From contig NZ_JABXKF010000031.1 in NCBI RefSeq assembly GCF_017115165.1, positions 43,081 to 107,080 of the forward strand: a stretch of DNA of 64,000 nucleotides. The letters run 5' to 3'. Origin of the DNA: Nostoc sp. LPT (lineage in GTDB: Bacteria; Cyanobacteriota; Cyanobacteriia; Cyanobacteriales; Nostocaceae). A program made the position numbers and the translations under genes. The notes beneath the pieces were generated by a model. That model was given only the letters and a program-made list of their open reading frames with translations, was not told where the DNA came from and searched no databases. Shown here in pieces: positions 63,311 through 64,000 of the stretch (the stretch's first letter is position 1; each line of letters opens with the position of its first letter).

Positions 63311-64000
63311 ACTATTACAGTTTTATCAATAAATAATGCATCTTTACATATAAGAATGAGCTTAAAGGTTAAAAATATTGTTAGGTAATCAGAAAATGTT
63401 TTAAAAGTATCGGGCGAATATAATTCGCTATTACACAAACAAAGTCTACCTCCGTGGACTAATGCAAATTTAAGGGTTTGTTAACCTGCAAAGGCAGGTA
63501 AGGTTTCATGTAGCCAAACTAGTGCCGTCTTCTCCCAACACAAAGCAACGTCTCCAAGAGTTAGAGAGACATCAAGAGTGATAGCGCGTTAGTCAAAATT
63601 GGGCAAACTAAAACTACACCACAATTAAAGTGCAAAATGGTATAAAGCGTCATTATAAATCTACTCTTTATGCTTGTTTGATTTGGTATGTTGCATCAGT
63701 TGCAATAACCATCTTGGTTGCAAACGGTCAGATCGTGGTTTCAATCTTCTGAAAGAGGACTGAAAAACCTAGTACAGCACCGCCTAAATAGACCAACTAT
63801 TGGAAATCGCACAAAAGCCTAGCTTATAAGCTTTTTGCCTTTTGACCTCCATTTCTGTCTTGCAGTAAGAGCATAAAAAGTTATTTATAGGCGCAATAAT
63901 CAGATATCAGTTTGAATGCACTTGTCCTCCTAAACACTTACAACCCCCTAGCTATCTAATTGGTATACAAAGCAGGTAAGCTGAAAACTTGCATCTAGCA
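63311..64000. other. Spacer with palindromic repeat remnants
   Basis: No credible gene is seen in 690 bp. 63411-63520 resembles a dispersed palindromic repeat: AATTCGCTATTACACAAACA followed by the hairpin AGTCTACCTCCGTGGACT (63443-63460) and ACCTGCAAAGGCAGGT (63484-63499), ending near CATGTAGCC. The rest shows nothing I can name. Confidence 0.45.

Noticed and set aside
63311..64000. tRNA or small RNA gene in the last 690 bp
   Set aside because: No cloverleaf or known RNA motif was found by eye; only repeat-type hairpins.

Overview
The window reads as chromosomal DNA of a filamentous, probably heterocyst-forming cyanobacterium of the Nostoc/Anabaena type. Visible reasons: oxygenic photosynthesis genes (psbE-psbF-psbL-psbJ, psaI, ycf48, ndhC-ndhK-ndhJ, a membrane-anchored rubredoxin), very frequent HIP1 octamers (GCGATCGC), an xisH-xisI pair, a PEP-CTERM protein, and many 7-bp short tandem repeats and small palindromic repeats between genes. 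The species cannot be named from the sequence alone.

Layout. 1-8.9 kb: the end of a TPR lipoprotein gene, dhaK-dhaL, a repeat-rich spacer with an inserted 599-bp element, a ferredoxin/MBL hydrolase beside a Ser/Thr kinase, hicAB plus a lone hicB, a broken PIN gene and a PepSY membrane protein. 9.0-9.4 kb: a small inverted-repeat element and a dead partial copy of the MBL/kinase junction. 9.5-16 kb: a five-gene conflict-type operon (CHAT protease with adaptor; adaptor plus degenerate NTPase with an in-frame stop; MoxR ATPase; vWA protein; CHAT-AAA protein). 16-22.6 kb: heme A synthesis (ctaB, ctaA), divergent from cytochrome c oxidase (ctaC-ctaD-ctaE). 23.7-26.3 kb: a membrane Ser/Thr kinase and a phosphate-binding-like protein.

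26.3-43.1 kb is an accessory stretch: xisHI, a REP-type transposase gene cut by a four-helix-bundle cassette, a NACHT-GUN4 protein, an ATPase-TPR pair, Uma2 and Rpn nuclease-like proteins, a UPF0175/DUF3368 toxin-antitoxin pair, and a caspase-formylglycine-enzyme-like protein with a Pepco-like partner. Small inverted-repeat elements are dense here; one has 13-bp inverted ends and an exact 10-bp target duplication. 43.1-64 kb is mostly housekeeping: ndhCKJ, rubredoxin-ycf48-psbEFLJ, psaI, a 1140-residue repeat protein, a Tic20-like protein, rpsF, a STAS protein, DedA, argG, a PEP-CTERM protein, anmK and a family 2 glycosyltransferase.

The most unusual content is the 9.5-16 kb operon. Two of its proteins carry the same roughly 60-residue adaptor, on the protease and on the degenerate NTPase, which suggests that the protease is recruited by like-with-like contact. 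Together with the NACHT-GUN4, ATPase-TPR and caspase-Pepco loci, the 9.5-42 kb part looks like a collection of NTPase- and caspase-type conflict or cell-death modules inside normal metabolic DNA. Functions are inferred from motifs read by eye; no database search was run.
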